NCBI RefSeq assembly: GCF_000787855.1
Contig: NZ_BBPQ01000031.1
Span: 15,244-79,243 of the forward strand
DNA length: 64,000 nt
From: Streptacidiphilus anmyonensis
Lineage (GTDB): Bacteria > Actinomycetota > Actinomycetes > Streptomycetales > Streptomycetaceae
Reading direction: 5' to 3'
Part shown: piece by piece, positions 17,511 through 26,415 of the stretch
Layout: every line of letters begins with the position of its first letter
Numbering within the stretch: position 1 is the stretch's first letter
Notes under the pieces: model-generated
What the model saw: only the letters and a program-made list of their open reading frames with translations
Databases searched by the model: none
Told to the model about the DNA's origin: nothing
Translations under genes and position numbers: made by a program

Positions 17511-18845
17511 TCAGTTCTGTTCTGCTGCGAGCAGCTCGTGCAGCAGCGCGGGCAGGGCACGCGCCAACTGCCGGTATTCCTCGGGGTGGTTGTAGACGTG
17601 GGCGCTGACGCGCAGCACCAGTCGGCCGTTCCAGTCGCTGACCGCCGTCTCCGCCCCCGCTCGATCGGCGATCGCCTGCTGGACCCGGTCAGGACCGGTC
17701 AGTCCTTCCGGCAGCGGCAATGCTGCCATGGACAGCAGCGGCTCGGGGGCGAACTCCCCGCCGTCCGGACCGCCGTCCGGATCGCCGGACAGGCCCTGGC
17801 CTGGGCGCAGGTCCAGCGCTCGGGCCAGCACGGCCTGCCCGTAGCCGGCCAGCGCGTTGTTGCGGGCCCGCGCCCTGGGCCAGCCGCCGAGCTCGTCGAA
17901 GAGGGCCAGCGCGGCCGGCAGGGAGAGGATCGCGCTGCTGTCGGCGGTGCCCGGCATGCTGAAGCTGTACGGGAACCCCTCCTCGTCGCGCCAGGACAGC
18001 ACGGGGGCGCGCAGCGTGGGGCGGTGCTCGGGTGCGGCCCACAGGGCGGCGGCGCCGCGCGGCGCGCAGACCCACTTGTGGAAGTTGCCGGTCCAGAAGT
18101 CCGGTTGCAGCTCGTCGAGGCCGACCGGCAGCATCCCCGGCGTGTGGGCGCCGTCGACGAGCACGGCCACTCCCAGCGTGCGCAGTTCGGGCACCAGGCG
18201 CCGCACCGGGACCAGCCGGGCGGTGGGCGAGGTGACCTCGTCCAGGACGGCCAGCCGGGTCCTCGGGCCGACGGCGTCGAGCACGGCCTGGGCCAGCTGC
18301 TCGGCGGTCGCGGTCAGCGGGATCCTGACGGTGACCAGCCGGGCGCCCGCCCGCGCGCAGGCGCGGGCCGCCGCCGCGGTGACCGCGCCGTAGCCGTGGT
18401 CGGTCACCACCACCTCGTCGCCGGGCCGCAGATCGAAAGACCCGAGCACCGCGCACACGCCGGCGGTCGCGTTGGCGACCAGGGCGAGGCCGTCTGGGTC
18501 CGCGCCCAGGAAGGCCGCGGCGGCGCGGCGCGCCTCCTCGACGGCGGGCTGCCACTCCCGGCGGAAGAAGCGGACGGGGTTGGCGTCCATCCGGGCCCGC
18601 CAGCGGTCCTGCTCCTGCTGGACCGGGCGCGGCACGGCTCCGTAGGAGCCGTGGTTGAGGTGCGCGACGCCGCCGTCCAGCGGCCACAGCGCACGGACGG
18701 CGGACGGGTCCAGGTCCAGGTCCCAGCTCCCGTCCCAGTCCCAAACCCCGTTCCAGTCCTGGTCCTGGTCCTGGTCCGCGCCCGGGTCCGGATTCGGATT
18801 CGGATTCGAGGGCGGTGCGGCGAGGTCGGGCAGGGGCCCGGTCAT
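17511..18845 (-). CDS. class V PLP aminotransferase/epimerase-like
   Basis: The protein has 444 residues, similar to the isopenicillin N epimerase/cysteine desulfurase superfamily. The PLP lysine is in [11 protein letters not shown], preceded by the cofactor Asp in LVDGAHTPG and an N-terminal HLNHGSYG. The start ATG overlaps the stop of the upstream ATPase gene by ATGA, so translation is coupled. Residues about 10-45 are odd: repeats of Asn-Pro, Asp-Gln and Trp-Asp, encoded by hexanucleotide-like repeats. In peptide-uptake operons such enzymes may epimerise or deaminate amino-acid units; substrate unknown. Confidence 0.88.
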   Translation of the reverse strand: MTGPLPDLAAPPSNPNPNPDPGADQDQDQDWNGVWDWDGSWDLDLDPSAVRALWPLDGGVAHLNHGSYGAVPRPVQQEQDRWRARMDANPVRFFRREWQPAVEEARRAAAAFLGADPDGLALVANATAGVCAVLGSFDLRPGDEVVVTDHGYGAVTAAAARACARAGARLVTVRIPLTATAEQLAQAVLDAVGPRTRLAVLDEVTSPTARLVPVRRLVPELRTLGVAVLVDGAHTPGMLPVGLDELQPDFWTGNFHKWVCAPRGAAALWAAPEHRPTLRAPVLSWRDEEGFPYSFSMPGTADSSAILSLPAALALFDELGGWPRARARNNALAGYGQAVLARALDLRPGQGLSGDPDGGPDGGEFAPEPLLSMAALPLPEGLTGPDRVQQAIADRAGAETAVSDWNGRLVLRVSAHVYNHPEEYRQLARALPALLHELLAAEQN

Positions 18846-19978
18846 GACGCGGCCACCCCGGGGAAGTGACAGGCCACCAGGTGCCCGGCCCCGGCTCCGG
18901 CGCCGTCCGGCGTGCGCGGGGCCGGTTCCTCCCGGGCGCACAGCTCCTGGGCCCGCGGGCAGCGGGTGCGGAACCGGCAGCCGGACGGGGGGTCGAGCGG
19001 GCTGGGCACGTCCCCGGTCAGCCGGATCCGCCCGGAGCCGCCGACCGCGCCGTGCCGTGGGCCGGACGGCGGGTCCGGCTCGGGGACCGCCGACAGCAGC
19101 GCCTGGGTGTAGGGGTGCTGGGGCGCGCGGTACAGCTCGTCGCGTGGCGCGGTCTCGACGACCTTGCCGAGGTACATCACCGCCACCCGCTGCGAGAAGT
19201 GCCGCACCACCGCGAGGTCGTGGGCGATGAAGACGAAGGCGATGCCGAGGTCCCGGCGCAGCCGTTGCAGCAGGTTCACCACCTGGGCCTGGATCGACAC
19301 GTCCAGGGCCGAGACCGGTTCGTCGGCCACGATCACCTTCGGCTCCAGGGCCAGGGAGCGGGCGATGCCGACGCGTTGGCGCTGTCCGCCGGAGAACTCG
19401 TGCGGGAACCGGTTGTAGTGCTCGGGGCTCAGGCCGACCGTCTCCAGCAGCTCCTGGACCCGGGCCCGCCGACCGCCGGGCGGGTTGATCCGGTGCACCT
19501 CCAGCGGGGTCGAGACGATCTCGCCCACGGTCTGGCGGGGGTTGAGCGAGGCGTACGGGTCCTGGAAGACCATCTGGATCTGCGAGCGGACCGGCGCGAG
19601 CTGCTTGCGTGAGGCGTGGGTGATGTCGACGCCCTGGTAGCGCAGCACGCCCGCGGTGGGCTCCAGCAAGCGCGTGAGCAGCCTCCCGGCGGTGGATTTG
19701 CCGCAGCCGGACTCGCCGACCACGCCCAGGCTCTCGCCCGCGTGCAGGGTCAGGTCGATGCCGTCCACGGCGCGCAGCACCGGACGGGTGTCACGGCGGG
19801 ACGGCCACAGGCCGCCGCCCTGCACCGGGAAGTGCTTGGCGAGGCCCACGGCCTGCAACAGCGGCTCGGCCGACGCGGGCACGGCCGAGCCGGACACGCC
19901 CGGCGCGGGCTCGGCTGCGGCGCCGGCGGAGACGGAGGCGCCGGATGTCGTGCTCGGCACGGAGGAGGGCAGGGTCAT
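18842..19978 (-). CDS. oligopeptide ABC transporter ATP-binding protein (DppF/OppF type)
   Basis: The protein has 378 residues. The ABC ATPase has Walker [10 protein letters not shown], signature SGGQRQR and Walker B VIVADEP. The C-terminal oligopeptide-transporter region contains [16 protein letters not shown] and Cys residues in [14 protein letters not shown]. It pairs with the upstream ATPase to energise peptide import. The N terminus carries about 40 extra Ser/Ala/Pro-rich residues. Start and stop both overlap neighbours by ATGA, so the three genes are translationally coupled. Confidence 0.93.
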   Translation of the reverse strand: MTLPSSVPSTTSGASVSAGAAAEPAPGVSGSAVPASAEPLLQAVGLAKHFPVQGGGLWPSRRDTRPVLRAVDGIDLTLHAGESLGVVGESGCGKSTAGRLLTRLLEPTAGVLRYQGVDITHASRKQLAPVRSQIQMVFQDPYASLNPRQTVGEIVSTPLEVHRINPPGGRRARVQELLETVGLSPEHYNRFPHEFSGGQRQRVGIARSLALEPKVIVADEPVSALDVSIQAQVVNLLQRLRRDLGIAFVFIAHDLAVVRHFSQRVAVMYLGKVVETAPRDELYRAPQHPYTQALLSAVPEPDPPSGPRHGAVGGSGRIRLTGDVPSPLDPPSGCRFRTRCPRAQELCAREEPAPRTPDGAGAGAGHLVACHFPGVAAS

Positions 19979-21066
19979 GGGGTCGTCCCTTGGTTCCGGC
20001 GGGTGTCGTTCGATTCCGGCGTGGCGAGGGGGTCCGCTGCGCTCAGGTGGCAGGCGACGGCGTGGCCGCCCTCGGCGACCAGCTCCGGGCGCAGGCGGCC
20101 GCACAGGTCGTCCGGCAGCTGGGCCCGGGACTGGCAGCGCGGGTGGAAGGCGCAGCCGCCCGGCACGGCCAGCAGGCTCGGCGGGCTGCCCGGAACCGGC
20201 TTCAGCGGCACGTCCACCGCGCTGTCCAACCGGGGCACCGACTCCAGCAGGCCCCTGGTGTAGGGGTGTCGGGGCTCGGCGAGCACCTGGGTGACGGAAC
20301 CGTGCTCCACGCTGCGGCCCGCGTACATCACCAGCACGTCGTCGGCGATGCCCGCGATCACGCCCAGGTCGTGGGTGATCAGCACGATCGAGGTGTGGAA
20401 CTGCTGCTGGACCTCGGCGAGCAGTTCCAGGATCTGCGCCTGGACGGTGACGTCCAGCGCGGTCGTGGGCTCGTCCGCGATCAGCAGGTCCGGGTCGCAG
20501 CACAGGGCCATGGCGATCATCACCCGCTGGCGCATGCCGCCGGAGAACTGGTGCGGGTAGTCCTTGGCCCTCGTCTGCGGGGAGGGGATCCCGACGAGGG
20601 CGAGCATCTGCACCGCCCGCTCCCCCGCCGCCCGGCGGCTGCACCGGGTGTGCCGCCGGTAGGTCTCGGCGATCTGGTCGCCGACGCTGTAGTAGGGGGA
20701 CAGCGCGGTCAGCGCGTCCTGGAAGACCATCGCCATGCGGCTGCCGCGCAGGCCGCGCAGCCGCGCCTCGTCGGCGCCGACCAGTTCGACGCCGTCGAGG
20801 CGGATGCTGCCGCCGACGCGGGTGCGGGCGCGGTCGTGCAGGCCGAGCACGGCCAGGGAGGTCACGGACTTGCCCGAGCCGGACTCGCCGACGATGCCGA
20901 GGGTGCGGCCCCGCTCCAGCGAGAACGACAGCCCGTCGACGGCCTGGACCGGGCCGTCCTCGGTGGAGAAGCGCACGGAGAGGTCGCGGACGTCGAGGAA
21001 CGGCGCGCCGCCGCCGGCGGCGCGGTCGTCCGTGCTGGGGCCGGTGTTGACGGTCGCAGGGTTCAC
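19975..21066 (-). CDS. oligopeptide ABC transporter ATP-binding protein (DppD/OppD type)
   Basis: The protein has 363 residues. Walker A GESGSGKS, signature SGGMRQR, Walker B LLIADEP and C-terminal [12 protein letters not shown] with GGCAFHPRC identify the first ATPase subunit. The start is the GTG at 21066, which overlaps the permease stop (GTGA). The stop overlaps the start of the second ATPase. It provides energy for import of short peptides at the cytoplasmic membrane. Confidence 0.93.
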   Translation of the reverse strand: MNPATVNTGPSTDDRAAGGGAPFLDVRDLSVRFSTEDGPVQAVDGLSFSLERGRTLGIVGESGSGKSVTSLAVLGLHDRARTRVGGSIRLDGVELVGADEARLRGLRGSRMAMVFQDALTALSPYYSVGDQIAETYRRHTRCSRRAAGERAVQMLALVGIPSPQTRAKDYPHQFSGGMRQRVMIAMALCCDPDLLIADEPTTALDVTVQAQILELLAEVQQQFHTSIVLITHDLGVIAGIADDVLVMYAGRSVEHGSVTQVLAEPRHPYTRGLLESVPRLDSAVDVPLKPVPGSPPSLLAVPGGCAFHPRCQSRAQLPDDLCGRLRPELVAEGGHAVACHLSAADPLATPESNDTRRNQGTTP

Positions 21067-22040
21067 AGCGCACGCACCCGTGGGTCGATGACGGCGTAGC
21101 AGGCGTCCACGGCGATGTTGGCGAGCACCATGGCCGTGGAGGCGGCCAGGACCGTGCCCATCATCATCGGCAGGTCGGAGTCGGCGACCGAGTCCACGGC
21201 CAGCTTGCCGATGCCGGGGATGTTGAAGGTCGTCTCGGTGATCAGTGCGCCGCCGAGGAAGAGGCCGAGGTCGATGCCGAACATGGTGACCACCGGGGTC
21301 ATCGCGCCCCGCCAGGCGTGTTTGACGTAGACGCCCCAGGGGCCGAGTCCCTTGGCCCGGACGGCCCGTACGTACTCCTCGCCCAGGCTCTCCAGCATCG
21401 AGGAGCGGGTGAAGCGCGCGTAGGTGGCGACGTTGACGACCGCCAGGGTGATCCAGGGCAGCAGCATCCCGCCGGCCCAGCCGGTGAGCGAGGCGCCGGG
21501 CGAGGTGTAGCCGGGCAGCGGCAGCCAGGCCAACTGGTCGACGAGGATGTAGCGCACGACGATGCCGAAGAAGTAGATCTGCATCGACGCTCCGACCAGG
21601 GCGAACCCCATGGCCACCTTGTCGGGCGCCTTGCCGCGCCGCAGCGCGGCGATCATCCCCGCTCCGACTCCGAAGGCCAGCACCAGGACCGCCGCGCCCA
21701 GCGCCACCGAGGCGGTCGCCGGGAAGCGGTTGAGCAGCGTCTGCAGCACGGGCTGCCCGTTGACGAACGAGTAGCCGAGGCAGGGCGCGGGGCAGGACGC
21801 GGTGCCGAAGGTCCGGCCGGCGAAGATGCCGACGAGGAACCGCCAGTACTGCACCGGGACGGGGGCGTCGACGCCCATGTTGTGGCGGATCGTGGCGAGC
21901 AGCTGCGGGGTGCACTGCTTGCCGCAGGCCAGCACCGCGGGGTCGGACGGCAGGGCGAAGAACAGCAGGTAGGTGACGGCGCTGACGACCAGGAGGATCA
22001 GGGCCGCACTCACGGTTCGGCGGATCAGGAAGCGCAGCAC
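21063..22040 (-). CDS. peptide ABC transporter permease (DppB type)
   Basis: The protein has 325 residues with six predicted membrane segments and the family EAA-loop region ([21 protein letters not shown]). A large loop after the first segment contains paired Cys residues (ACGKQC and SCPAPC), common in actinobacterial homologues. It forms the channel with the second permease encoded upstream. A 54-base gap separates it from the binding-protein gene. Confidence 0.92.
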   Translation of the reverse strand: MLRFLIRRTVSAALILLVVSAVTYLLFFALPSDPAVLACGKQCTPQLLATIRHNMGVDAPVPVQYWRFLVGIFAGRTFGTASCPAPCLGYSFVNGQPVLQTLLNRFPATASVALGAAVLVLAFGVGAGMIAALRRGKAPDKVAMGFALVGASMQIYFFGIVVRYILVDQLAWLPLPGYTSPGASLTGWAGGMLLPWITLAVVNVATYARFTRSSMLESLGEEYVRAVRAKGLGPWGVYVKHAWRGAMTPVVTMFGIDLGLFLGGALITETTFNIPGIGKLAVDSVADSDLPMMMGTVLAASTAMVLANIAVDACYAVIDPRVRAL

Positions 22041-22094
22041 GAGTGCTCCGTTGGAGGGATGGGGATCAGGCGGGAGGGCGCGGTCGGCGGGCGG

Positions 22095-23843
22095 TCACTT
22101 GACGTAGACGTCGAGCGGGTAGACCGTGCCGATGAAGCCGAGGTGCACGCCGCCGAGCCCGGGGCCGTAGAGCGAGACCTGGCGCAGGTCGACCCAGGGG
22201 ATGATCGGCGCCTCGCCCATGATCTTCTTGTCGAGCGCGGCCCAGTCCTTGTCCTGCTGGGCGAGGTCGGTCTCGGCGTTGATCTTGTCGATCTGGGCGT
22301 TGACCGCCGGGTCGTTGAACAGCATGGTGTCGGCGCCGTCGGGGGCGATCAGCCGGCCGTCGAAGATCGGGGCGATGACGGTGTCGGCGCTCGGCCAGTC
22401 CGGCCCCCAGCCGGCGGCGTACAGGTCGAAGGTGTTGTCGACGTTGCCGATCTCGTCGTAGTAGTCCTTGTCGTCCACGCCGTGGGTGACCACGTGGAAG
22501 CCCGCCTGGCCCAGGGCGCTCGCCACGGCGACGGCGGCCTGCTGCCACTGCCCGGTGTTCGCGAAGGCGAAGACGATGGTCGGGTGCGGGTTGCTGCTCT
22601 GCGCGAGCAGTTTGCGCGCGGCGGCCGGGTCCCCGGTGACGGGGGCGTGGTAGAGGTCGTACGGCTGGAAGCCGTTGGTGACCGGGGAGAGGATGGTGTT
22701 GGAGTAGTCCCCGTAGAGCGGGCCGCCGAAGATCTGGCGGACCTGCTGGCGGGGGAAGGCCATCAGCAGCGCCTGACGGATCTTCACGTCGGTGATGCGG
22801 CGGTCGTTGATGTCGAAGTAGGTGCTGAAGGGCGAGACCTGGTCGACGGTGCGGGCCCGCAGGGAGGGGGTGCCCAGGACCTGTTCGGCGACGTCGCCGG
22901 TGACCTGCGCGTTGAAGGTCATCGCGGTGCTGTCGGCGCCGTTGGCGGCGATGAGGCGCTGGTCGATGTCGAGGCTCTGGCCGCCGAACTCGAACTTCCA
23001 CTGGTCGGGGTAGGCGTGGCGGACCGGGTCGGTGGCCTGGCTCCAGCCGGCGCTGCGGGCCAGCACCAGGGACTTGTCGGCGTCGTGGCTGACGATCCGG
23101 TAGGGCCCGGAGGAGAACGGGTCCATGTCGAACGCCTGCTTGGTGTCGTGCGCCTTGGGGACGGGGCTGTACGCCTGCATGGCCACGGCGTAGGGGAAGT
23201 CGGCGTGCGCGCTCTTGAGGTGGAAGACGATGGTCCGCGCGTCGGGGACTTCGATGGCGGGCAGGTCCTGGCCGTTCCAGGGGCCGGGGTAGGCGCTGGA
23301 GTAGTTCGCCTGGCCGGTGAGCCAGGTCTGCAGGTAGTTCGGCCCGCCGCTGAGCGTGGCCTCGAAGGTGCGCTCGATGCCGTACTTGACGTCCTGGGCG
23401 GTGATCGGCGAGCCGTCCTGGTACTTCAGGCCCTGCTTGAGCGTGTAGGTCCAGGTGCGGCCGCCGTCGGAGCTGACGCCGGTGTCGGTCGCGAGGTCGC
23501 CGACGAGCTTGGTGACGCCGCCCGCGTACTGGTAGCTGGTCAGTTGGCGGGTGAGCAGCAGGTCCACGGTCTGGTTCGGGGCGGAGTAGACGCGGGCCGG
23601 GTCCATGTGGCTGAAGTCGGTGGTCTGCAGCACGGTGACGGTCCCGCCGGACTTGGCGCCGGGGACGGCGGGGTCGGGGCCGGTGGAGTCGGCGGAGGTG
23701 CCCAGGGTGACGGCCTGCTTGACGACCGGGGCCGAGGCGAGCTTGGTCGCGTCGGCGGCCTTGCTGCCGGAGCAGGCGGTGGCGGTGACGAGCGTTCCGG
23801 CGGCCACGGCCGTGGCGAGCAGGCGCAGGGCGTGTCTGTTCAT
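22095..23843 (-). CDS. peptide-binding lipoprotein (SBP_bac_5)
   Basis: The protein has 582 residues. The lipobox VTATAC near residue 24 predicts a membrane-anchored lipoprotein. The body is a family 5 extracellular binding protein (GGTVTVLQTTDFSHMDPARVY, then YTLKQGLKYQDGSPITAQDVKYGIERTF in separate segments). It captures peptides for the permease pair and is encoded between the two permease genes. The ATG lies 49 bases after the permease upstream. Confidence 0.93.
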   Translation of the reverse strand: MNRHALRLLATAVAAGTLVTATACSGSKAADATKLASAPVVKQAVTLGTSADSTGPDPAVPGAKSGGTVTVLQTTDFSHMDPARVYSAPNQTVDLLLTRQLTSYQYAGGVTKLVGDLATDTGVSSDGGRTWTYTLKQGLKYQDGSPITAQDVKYGIERTFEATLSGGPNYLQTWLTGQANYSSAYPGPWNGQDLPAIEVPDARTIVFHLKSAHADFPYAVAMQAYSPVPKAHDTKQAFDMDPFSSGPYRIVSHDADKSLVLARSAGWSQATDPVRHAYPDQWKFEFGGQSLDIDQRLIAANGADSTAMTFNAQVTGDVAEQVLGTPSLRARTVDQVSPFSTYFDINDRRITDVKIRQALLMAFPRQQVRQIFGGPLYGDYSNTILSPVTNGFQPYDLYHAPVTGDPAAARKLLAQSSNPHPTIVFAFANTGQWQQAAVAVASALGQAGFHVVTHGVDDKDYYDEIGNVDNTFDLYAAGWGPDWPSADTVIAPIFDGRLIAPDGADTMLFNDPAVNAQIDKINAETDLAQQDKDWAALDKKIMGEAPIIPWVDLRQVSLYGPGLGGVHLGFIGTVYPLDVYVK

Positions 23844-23892
23844 CGGGTGTCCTTGCGGTTCGGGGTTCGAGGGGGCCTGGGACCGGGCGGGG

Positions 23893-24888
23893 TCAGCGGT
23901 TCGACTTGGGGTCCAGCGCGTCGCGCACGGAGTCGCCGAGCAGGTTGAAGGCCAGCACGAAGATCAGCATCGCGAGGCCGGGGAAGAGCATGTAGCTGAA
24001 GTCGGCGGAGTAGACCTGGGCGCCTCGCTGGATCATGCGGCCCCAGTCGGGCGTGGGCTCGACCATGCCCGCGCCCAGGAAGGACAGGGCCGCTTCGGTG
24101 GTGACGTAGGCGGGCACGGCGAGCGAGGCGGAGATGAGGATGGGCGTCCACAGGTTCGGCAGCAGTTCCCGGAAGACGATCCGGGTCGGCGACACGCCGA
24201 TCACGCGGGCGGACTGGACGAACTCCCGCTCGCGCAGCGAGAGCACCTGGCCGCGCACCAGCCGGGCGGTGGCCGCCCAGCCGAAGGCGGTGAGCACCAG
24301 GACGACGGTCGTGGCGCGCAGCCAGGTGGGGACCTCCTGGGTGGGTTTGACGAAGGCCGCCTGGGCGACGGGGATGAAGGCGACGAAGAAGAGGGTGGCG
24401 GGGAAGCAGAGGATCACGTCGATCACGCGTCCCACCGCGTAGTCGACGGCCCCGCCCGCGTAGCCGGCGACGATGCCGACGAGGGTGCCGATCACGGTCA
24501 CCAGGGCGACGACGGCCAGCGAGATCAGCAGCGAGGTGCGGATCCCGTAGACCAGCTGCATGAAGACGTCGCGTCCGAGGCCCGGTTCGACGCCGAGCCA
24601 GAAGTGGCTGCTCATGCCGCCCATGGGGCCGGTCGGATAGCCGAAGTCGTCGAGCAGCCCCGGCTGGTTCTGGCCGTAGGTGGTGTACGGGTCCTTGCCG
24701 TAGAGCCAGGAGATGACGGGGGCGCCGAGGCCGACCAGGAAGAACAGGCCGACCACGGCGGCGGAGGCGACGCCGACGCGGTCGCGGCGGAACCGGCGCC
24801 AGGCGAGCTTGGCGGGAGAGCGCCCTTGCGGGAGCGCCGTCGGTTCGGTGGCCTCCGGGACGGGGGCGTCCGCGAGGAGCGAGGTCAT
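23893..24888 (-). CDS. peptide ABC transporter permease (DppC type)
   Basis: The protein has 331 residues. The N-terminal OppC-type segment (LAWRRFRRDRVGVASAAVV) is followed by further membrane segments and the EAA loop near EFVQSARVIGVSPTRIVFRE. It is the first gene of the seven-gene operon and is divergent from a LysR regulator. Having it first, ahead of the binding protein, is an unusual but known order. Confidence 0.92.
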   Translation of the reverse strand: MTSLLADAPVPEATEPTALPQGRSPAKLAWRRFRRDRVGVASAAVVGLFFLVGLGAPVISWLYGKDPYTTYGQNQPGLLDDFGYPTGPMGGMSSHFWLGVEPGLGRDVFMQLVYGIRTSLLISLAVVALVTVIGTLVGIVAGYAGGAVDYAVGRVIDVILCFPATLFFVAFIPVAQAAFVKPTQEVPTWLRATTVVLVLTAFGWAATARLVRGQVLSLREREFVQSARVIGVSPTRIVFRELLPNLWTPILISASLAVPAYVTTEAALSFLGAGMVEPTPDWGRMIQRGAQVYSADFSYMLFPGLAMLIFVLAFNLLGDSVRDALDPKSNR

Positions 24889-25206
24889 GGTGGGTCCCCA
24901 GGGGGCGAAGACGAGGGGCGAAAGGGCAGCAGAAGTATCAGTGCAATGTCACGTTGCTCTGCCCTGCGCATGACTGTGTCGCCACCAGGGGGAGGCAGTC
25001 AAGATGCGATCGGGGACCGGCTCTGATTGATCTTGGAGCGGCCCGGCCGTCGTCGCCGTCCCGCAGCGCCCCGTGCCCGGTCAGGGGCTTGACGCTGCAT
25101 CAGTCGGGCGCGATCGTATGTGGCAAGCCCCTGACATGTTATGTGTGCCATGGCATGCGCTCTTTCGGGCAGCCCGACCGGTCGGCCGCGCACAGGAGGG
25201 CACCGC
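24889..25206. promoter_or_regulatory. intergenic control region, peptide operon/LysR gene
   Basis: This 318-base region separates the divergent peptide-transport operon and the LysR-family gene, the classical arrangement for autoregulated LysR control. It holds a 12-bp inverted repeat (25080-25091 and 25124-25135) and, closer to the regulator start, a TGCCATGGCA palindrome (25147-25156). I see no gene in it. Confidence 0.65.
25080..25135. promoter_or_regulatory. 12-bp inverted repeat, candidate LysR operator
   Basis: GTCAGGGGCTTG at 25080-25091 is exactly complementary to 25124-25135, with a 32-base spacer. The spacing brings the half-sites to about four helical turns apart, so it could bind a tetrameric LysR regulator. 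Confidence 0.5.
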
Positions 25207-26169
25207 GTGGAGCTGGAGCTCAGGCACCTGAGGGTGCTGTGCACGATCGCCGACGCCGGCAGCGTCGGCCGCGCCGCCGCGATGCTCGGCGCGTCCCAGC
25301 CCGCGACCAGCACCCAACTGCGCCGCATCGAGGCCCACCTCGGCGCGCCGGTGTTCGAGCGCACCAACTCCGGGGTGGAGCCCACCGGATTCGGCATCGA
25401 GGTGCTGGCCGCGGCGCGTGACCTGCTCGCCAGAGCCGAGGACCTGGGCCGCCAGGCGGCCGCCGGCGCCTCCCCGGCCAGCCGCCGCGAGCTGCGGCTG
25501 GCCGCGACCAACTCGCCGATGCTGCCCGGCCTGCTGACCCGGATGCGCAGCCGCCTGCCGGAGCTGCGCATCACCGTGAGCAGCGTCTACCGCTCCTCCG
25601 ACATCGTCGAACTGCTGGAGCGGGGCAGCCTGGACGCGGCGATCGCCGTGGACTACCCCGGCCTGGAGCTGCGGCACTCGGACGCCGTCCGCCATCGCGG
25701 CATCGTCACCGAGCCGACCTTCGTCGCCCTGTCCGCCGGGCACCGGCTGCGCAACCGCCCCGAGGTGGCGCTCGCCGAACTGGCCGACGAGCCCTGGTTC
25801 GTCACCCCCGACGACGGGGCCGGCTGGCCTGGGGTCTTCTACGACGCCTGTGCCGCGGCGGGTTTCGCACCGGCGGCGGTGCACGAGTTCCTCGGCGACC
25901 GCACCGAGCTCCGGGACATGATCGCGGCCGGTCTGGGCGTCTCCACGGTGCAGGCGACCGCCCGGCCGCATCCCGCCGTCGCGATCAAGTCGCTGGCCGG
26001 CACCCCGCTGCGGGCCAGGTACGTGCTCGCCTGGCGGCCCGCGGAGGTGGGCGGCGAGCTGGCCGAGACGCTGCACGGCGCGGCGACCGCGGCCTACCGG
26101 GAGCTGACGGCGGCTTCGCCGCACTTCGAGACCTGGGCCGCCCGGACCTACTGGGGCGCCCGCCCGTAG
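25207..26169 (+). CDS. LysR-family transcriptional regulator
   Basis: The protein has 320 residues. The N-terminal winged helix-turn-helix (LRHLRVLCTIADAGSVGRAA..LGASQPATSTQLRRIE) is followed by a periplasmic-binding-like effector domain from about residue 90. It is divergent from the peptide-transport operon and is its likely regulator; the ligand is unknown. The GTG at 25207 has GGAGG about seven bases upstream. Confidence 0.92.
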   Translation: MELELRHLRVLCTIADAGSVGRAAAMLGASQPATSTQLRRIEAHLGAPVFERTNSGVEPTGFGIEVLAAARDLLARAEDLGRQAAAGASPASRRELRLAATNSPMLPGLLTRMRSRLPELRITVSSVYRSSDIVELLERGSLDAAIAVDYPGLELRHSDAVRHRGIVTEPTFVALSAGHRLRNRPEVALAELADEPWFVTPDDGAGWPGVFYDACAAAGFAPAAVHEFLGDRTELRDMIAAGLGVSTVQATARPHPAVAIKSLAGTPLRARYVLAWRPAEVGGELAETLHGAATAAYRELTAASPHFETWAARTYWGARP

Positions 26170-26210
26170 GCGGCCCGTTCGCGAAGCGGACGCGCGCCAG
26201 GACCCGCGCC

Positions 26211-26249
26211 GTACCCGTGCCCCGTACCCGTGCCCCGTACCCGTGCCCG
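26211..26249. repeat. 13-base tandem repeat, three copies
   Basis: GTACCCGTGCCCC is repeated three times head to tail; the last copy differs in its final base. It lies between the LysR gene and the collagenase start, about 170 bases upstream of the latter. Confidence 0.85.
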
Positions 26250-26415
26250 GCCCGGCCCGGTGTTATGGCTCGGGCGACGAGCTCATATGACCTGTCACAT
26301 TGTATCGGCCCGTGGCCGGTGGCACGCTTCACCTCGCGTTCCCCCGCACGTCGAACCGAATGCTCCACAGATCCACTCCCCCACCGGATGTGACCCCCAC
26401 TCAGAAGGGCCAGCA

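Noticed and set aside
14472..18869. 1465-codon plus-strand frame
   Set aside because: Crosses five well-supported genes on both strands; a product of GC bias only.
24942..24990. Possible start of another small gene upstream of the LysR regulator
   Set aside because: No ribosome site and no conserved motif; the region fits a control region better.
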